Shown here: in pieces, positions 6,756 through 9,462 of the stretch | How the letters are laid out: each line of letters starts with the position of its first letter | How positions within the stretch are numbered: position 1 is the first letter of the stretch | Made by a program: the position numbers and the translations under genes | Assembly (NCBI GenBank): GCA_001796965.1 | Contig: MGOA01000085.1 | Span: 1 to 9,462, forward strand | Source: Chloroflexi bacterium RBG_16_64_43 | Lineage (GTDB): Bacteria; Chloroflexota; Anaerolineae; Anaerolineales; RBG-16-64-43 | Direction of reading: 5' to 3' | DNA: 9,462 nt | Notes under the pieces: model-generated | Databases searched by the model: none | The model's input: only the letters and a program-made list of their open reading frames with translations | Told to the model about the DNA's origin: nothing

Positions 6756-7736
6756 TTACTCGACGCGCCAACAGGCGACGTGATGACGCGGGCTGACTTC
6801 CTTGACTGCCGGTTCTTGTTGAGCGCAATGGGCCATGGCCACCGGGCAGCGCGGATGAAAGCGGCAGCCAGTGGGCGGGTTAAGCGGGCTGGGCACATCG
6901 CCCTTGAGGATAACTCGTTCCCGCCTAAGTTTCGGGTCCGGCACCGGTATGGCCGACATCAGAGCCTGGGTATAGGGGTGCAGCGGGTTGCGATAAAGTT
7001 CCTCGCGGCTGGCCACTTCAACCACCTTGCCCAGGTACATCACCGCCACCCGGTCGGAGATGTGCTCGACGACCGAGAGGTTGTGCGCGATGAATAGATA
7101 GGTCAGGCCGAATTCCGCCTGCAGGTCCTTGAGCAAGTTGATCACTTGGGATTGGATCGAGACGTCCAGGGCCGAGACGGGTTCGTCGCACACAATGAAC
7201 TTGGGGCGTAGCGCCAAGGCCCGTGCGATTCCGATGCGCTGCCGCTGGCCGCCCGAGAACTCATGCGGATAGCGCCGGGCATGGTACTCCTCGAGCCCGA
7301 CCTTGCGCAGCATTTCGAACACGATGTCATCGCGTTCATCCCGGCTGCCGACGTCGTGAATGAGCAGGCCCTCGCCGATGCTTTCTCCCACCGGCATGCG
7401 CGGGTCGAGCGACGAAAACGGGTCCTGGAAGATGATCTGCATGTCGCGTCGCAGCAACTTCAGGTCCGCGCCTGAAGCCGCGAAAACATCTTGGCCCTCG
7501 AACAACACTCGCCCCCCGGTGGCCGAGACGAGGCGCAGAATCGTCCGCCCAACGGTCGTCTTACCACAGCCGGATTCGCCTACCAGCCCGAGTGTCTCTC
7601 CCGCCTGGACCGAGAACGAGACATGGTCGACGGCCTGCACCCACCCGCTGACGCGTTGCAGCAGCCCGGCGCGGACTGGGAAGTACTTGACCAGGTCGTG
7701 GACTTCGATCAGCGGAGCGGAGGAGGTGGCAGGCAT
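6756..7736 (-). CDS. Oligopeptide/dipeptide ABC transporter ATPase, OppF/DppF type
   Basis: This is one of the two cytoplasmic ATPases that power peptide import, expected to pair with the preceding OppD/DppD-type subunit. At 326 residues it has normal length. The nucleotide-binding motifs are complete: Walker A GESGCGKT (53-60), Q-loop FQDPFSSLDP (103-112), signature FSGGQRQR (160-167), Walker B FIVCDEP (180-186) and H218. The C-terminal Opp/Dpp domain (about 230-325) has NPLHPYTQALMSAIP (250-264) and the family cysteines C291, C297, C304 and C322. The stretch RAGLLQRVSGWVQAVD (22-37) before the first beta strand is typical of the F-type subunit. ATG 7734-7736 is preceded by GAGG, which overlaps the oppD stop, with 8 bp between the genes. 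No permease or binding-protein gene is in the window, so the substrate is unknown. Confidence 0.93.
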   Translation of the reverse strand: MPATSSAPLIEVHDLVKYFPVRAGLLQRVSGWVQAVDHVSFSVQAGETLGLVGESGCGKTTVGRTILRLVSATGGRVLFEGQDVFAASGADLKLLRRDMQIIFQDPFSSLDPRMPVGESIGEGLLIHDVGSRDERDDIVFEMLRKVGLEEYHARRYPHEFSGGQRQRIGIARALALRPKFIVCDEPVSALDVSIQSQVINLLKDLQAEFGLTYLFIAHNLSVVEHISDRVAVMYLGKVVEVASREELYRNPLHPYTQALMSAIPVPDPKLRRERVILKGDVPSPLNPPTGCRFHPRCPVAMAHCAQQEPAVKEVSPRHHVACWRVE

Positions 7737-7744
7737 TGCGGACC

Positions 7745-8794
7745 TCAGCTCGCACGCGCGCGGGGCGCGCCGGAGGAACTGACCAAGGGTGCGCGATGCT
7801 GCGGGCTGTCGTGATACAGCCAGCAGCGCACGGTTTGCTGAGGGGCAACGGGCAGCAGCTCCGGCTCGAGCTGGTTGCAGACCTGCAGCTTGTGTGCCAG
7901 GCGCGCTTTACAGCGCGGCGCAAAGCGGCAGCCCGGCGGCAAATCGACCAAGTTAGGCACCGTGCCCGGGATAACTTCCAGGCGGTTCTTGACGTCGCCC
8001 AACACCGGGATCGACCCGATCAATCCCTGCGTGTACGGGTGCAGCGGATGCGCGAAGAGGGTCTCCACCTCTGCCTCTTCCACCACCCGGCCCGCATACA
8101 TCACCGCCACCCGCTCAGCCATTTCGGCGATCACCCCCAGGTCGTGAGTGATTAACACAATGGCCGTATCCGTCTTAGAACGCAGATCACGCATCAAGTC
8201 GAGGATCTGCGCTTGGATGGTGACATCTAGCGCGGTCGTCGGTTCATCGGCGATGAGTAGCTCGGGTGCGCAGGCCAGCGCCATGGCGATCATCACGCGC
8301 TGCGCCATCCCGCCCGAGAGCTCATGCGGGAAGGCCATCGAGCGCTGGTCGGCATCCGGGATGCCGACCATTTGCAGGAGTTCCACGGCGCGCTGCGCGC
8401 CCGCTTCCCGCTTGAGGTTCTTGTGGATCTCAAGAACTTCGGCGATTTGCCCGCCTACGCGGTAGACCGGATTGAGCGCGGATTGGGGTTGCTGAAAGAT
8501 CATTGAAATGCGGTTGCCGCGTACGTGCACCATTTCCGACTCGGGCAAGCGCAGAAGATCCTGCCCGTCGAAGATGATTTCGCCCTCAACGATGCGGCCT
8601 GGCTGGCCGATCAGGCGCAGCACCGAGAGCGAGGTGACGCTCTTGCCGCATCCGGACTCGCCCACCAGCCCGAGGACCTCCCCTCGTCGCACGCTGAAAT
8701 CTACCCCGTCGACGGCCTTGACGACCCCGTCCTGGGTGTAGAAGTAGGTCTTGAGGCGATGCACCTCAAGCAGGTTTTCGTTTTCGCTTGGCAC
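7745..8794 (-). CDS. Oligopeptide/dipeptide ABC transporter ATPase, OppD/DppD type
   Basis: ATP-binding subunit of a peptide importer, 349 residues. Walker A GESGCGKS (45-52), Q-loop FQQPQSALNP (100-109), signature LSGGMAQR (159-166), Walker B LLIADEPTTALD (179-190) and the switch H217 are all intact. The variants QQPQSALNP and LSGGMAQR are those of D-type subunits. The C-terminal oligopeptide domain includes HPLHPYTQGLIGSIP (249-263) and four cysteines: C289, C295, C306 and C324. The C295-C306 interval is longer than the six residues usual in the family (as in the OppF partner here). The start is GTG 8792-8794, with GAGG 5 nt upstream. A strong promoter lies 38 bp before the start, so this is the first gene of its transcript and is not read from permease genes. 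About 25 residues after C324 look non-conserved. Confidence 0.93.
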   Translation of the reverse strand: MPSENENLLEVHRLKTYFYTQDGVVKAVDGVDFSVRRGEVLGLVGESGCGKSVTSLSVLRLIGQPGRIVEGEIIFDGQDLLRLPESEMVHVRGNRISMIFQQPQSALNPVYRVGGQIAEVLEIHKNLKREAGAQRAVELLQMVGIPDADQRSMAFPHELSGGMAQRVMIAMALACAPELLIADEPTTALDVTIQAQILDLMRDLRSKTDTAIVLITHDLGVIAEMAERVAVMYAGRVVEEAEVETLFAHPLHPYTQGLIGSIPVLGDVKNRLEVIPGTVPNLVDLPPGCRFAPRCKARLAHKLQVCNQLEPELLPVAPQQTVRCWLYHDSPQHRAPLVSSSGAPRARAS

Positions 8795-8831
8795 AAGGAC
8801 CTCGTGGGAGGGTCTCCGCAGAGTCGCGCGG

Positions 8832-8861
8832 ACTATAGCACACGCATCAGGGATGCGTCAA
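8832..8861 (-). promoter_or_regulatory. Sigma70-type promoter for oppD-oppF-CPBP
   Basis: The minus strand has TTGACG (8856-8861), an 18-bp spacer, then TATAGT (8832-8837) preceded by TGC, giving both a near-consensus -35 and an extended -10. Transcription should start near 8825, about 31 nt before the GTG of oppD. It lies in the 87-bp gap after the cytochrome gene. This is the best promoter match in the window. Confidence 0.7.
8842..8858. repeat. 7-bp inverted repeat inside the oppD promoter spacer
   Basis: ACGCATC-AGG-GATGCGT is a perfect 7-bp inverted repeat with a 3-bp centre. It sits between, and partly in, the -35 and -10 elements of the oppD promoter. That is a classic place for a repressor operator. 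It could also act as a hairpin ending the upstream cytochrome transcript, but no T-run follows it. Confidence 0.45.
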
Positions 8862-8881
8862 GCTTTATGGGGCGCCGAGGC

Positions 8882-9462
8882 TCACGCATCCTCACGCCGC
8901 GTGCGCTGCAAAAGGAAACCGGCGGCCAAGCCCAGTAGGCCCATCAGCGCGAAGGCTGAGCCCACAATCCATATCGTCCCGCGCGACCGACTCGCGCCGG
9001 TCTCGGATGGAACGCTTTGCGCGTCCAGGCGCACGTTCGCCGCGCGGGCCGCATCCAGCGGTTCGTGTATCGGGTCCGACCCGCGTTCGCGTACGAGAAA
9101 AGCCGTGAGTTGCCAGGCCTCGTCTGCGGCCAGGCTGCCGGGCTTCTGCCAGGGCATTGATTGGCGGATGTAGTCGTGCAATTCGAGGGCTGTGTTGAAG
9201 CGCAGCAGCGTATTGGGCCCTATCAGCGGCGGCACTTGGGTGGGCAGGGTGAAGCCAGCTGCGTACGGGCGACTCCCATGGCATCCCGAGGTCCAGCAGT
9301 TGCGGTCCTCCGCGGGATACACCTGGCGGAACTCGTCCGTCAGCCCCTGCCCGCGGTCGCCGTGGCACGGCATGCAATACAACCAGAACACCTGACTCCC
9401 CAGATCCGCCATGGTGGATCGCGGGGGAAGGGTGGGCTTCAACAATCGGTCGGCGGCAAGTT
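8882..9462 (-). CDS. Membrane-anchored c-type cytochrome (5' end beyond window)
   Basis: This is an electron-transfer protein with covalently bound haem. The frame is open to the right edge, so the N-terminus and the export signal are outside the window. The only ATG in the visible part (9410-9412) would leave no signal peptide, which a c-type cytochrome needs. A classical haem site C-M-P-C-H is at 9362-9376, followed by GDRGQGL. A second motif, C-W-T-S-G-C-H (CX4CH), is at 9278-9298. The later YIRQSMPW (9147-9170) resembles the segment carrying the axial methionine in mono-haem cytochromes. Near the C-terminus there is one membrane span (residues from GTIWIVG to AAGFLLQ, about 8900-8980), followed by a basic tail RTRR. 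This predicts a haem domain outside the membrane held by a C-terminal anchor. Its redox partners are not in the window. Confidence 0.82.
   Translation of the reverse strand, partial: LAADRLLKPTLPPRSTMADLGSQVFWLYCMPCHGDRGQGLTDEFRQVYPAEDRNCWTSGCHGSRPYAAGFTLPTQVPPLIGPNTLLRFNTALELHDYIRQSMPWQKPGSLAADEAWQLTAFLVRERGSDPIHEPLDAARAANVRLDAQSVPSETGASRSRGTIWIVGSAFALMGLLGLAAGFLLQRTRREDA

Noticed and set aside
5842..6828. Open frame of 328 codons on the minus strand in another frame over the CPBP gene
   Set aside because: The overlapping frame carries all three CPBP motifs and membrane spans. This one is arginine/alanine-rich with no recognisable pattern and crosses into oppF.
9410..9445. Start of the cytochrome at TTG 9445 or ATG 9412
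   Set aside because: Both would leave the protein without an export signal ahead of the haem motif, and the frame remains open to the window edge, so the true start is outside.
1..9462. Undescribed defence, mobile or CRISPR-like system
   Set aside because: No repeats with regular spacing, transposase, integrase, nuclease or toxin-antitoxin pair is visible; the genes are recognisable housekeeping, transport and electron-transfer genes. The CPBP protein is sometimes labelled 'Abi', but that name alone does not indicate phage defence.

Overview
This is a compact, GC-rich bacterial window in which every supported gene lies on the minus strand. Going in the direction of transcription (right to left), it holds: a membrane-anchored c-type cytochrome (its 5' end lies beyond the right edge), two oligopeptide/dipeptide ABC-transporter ATPases (DppD/OppD-like, then DppF/OppF-like), a CPBP-family intramembrane protease homologue, tRNA-Gln(TTG), glmU, a CorC/HlyC-type CNNM-CBS membrane protein, cytidine deaminase (cdd), recO, and the front part of a single-chain alpha-beta glycyl-tRNA synthetase (cut by the left edge).

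The organism is most likely a member of the Chloroflexota (Anaerolineae/Caldilineae/Thermoflexia-like). This is an inference from the high GC content, the fused glycyl-tRNA synthetase, the neighbourhood CorC-cdd-recO-glyQS, and the CxxCH/CX4CH cytochrome type. No marker gene in the window settles it.

Layout by transcription unit, inferred from spacing and promoter-like sites. (1) 8882-9462: the cytochrome, end of an upstream unit. (2) about 8825 down to 5823: oppD-oppF-CPBP, starting at a good sigma70-type promoter (TTGACG, 18 bp, TGC-TATAGT) that carries a 7-bp inverted repeat in its spacer. (3) about 5800 down to 1643: tRNA-Gln, glmU, corC-like, cdd, recO. This unit starts at an extended -10 element just after the CPBP stop; its genes are 18-20 bp apart or overlap, and a hairpin follows recO. 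(4) about 1413 down to the left edge: glyQS with its own extended -10 promoter.

Functionally the window mixes housekeeping (glycine tRNA charging, recombination repair, pyrimidine salvage, UDP-GlcNAc synthesis for the envelope, a Gln tRNA) with peptide import and a respiratory or electron-transfer cytochrome. I see no insertion sequences, CRISPR array, phage genes or defence cassette. The points most worth checking are a shared promoter core (TGYTAYARTCC) at all three candidate promoters, the cytochrome with one CxxCH and one CX4CH motif, an ATPase pair without permease genes beside it, and a RecO lacking part of its cysteine knuckle.
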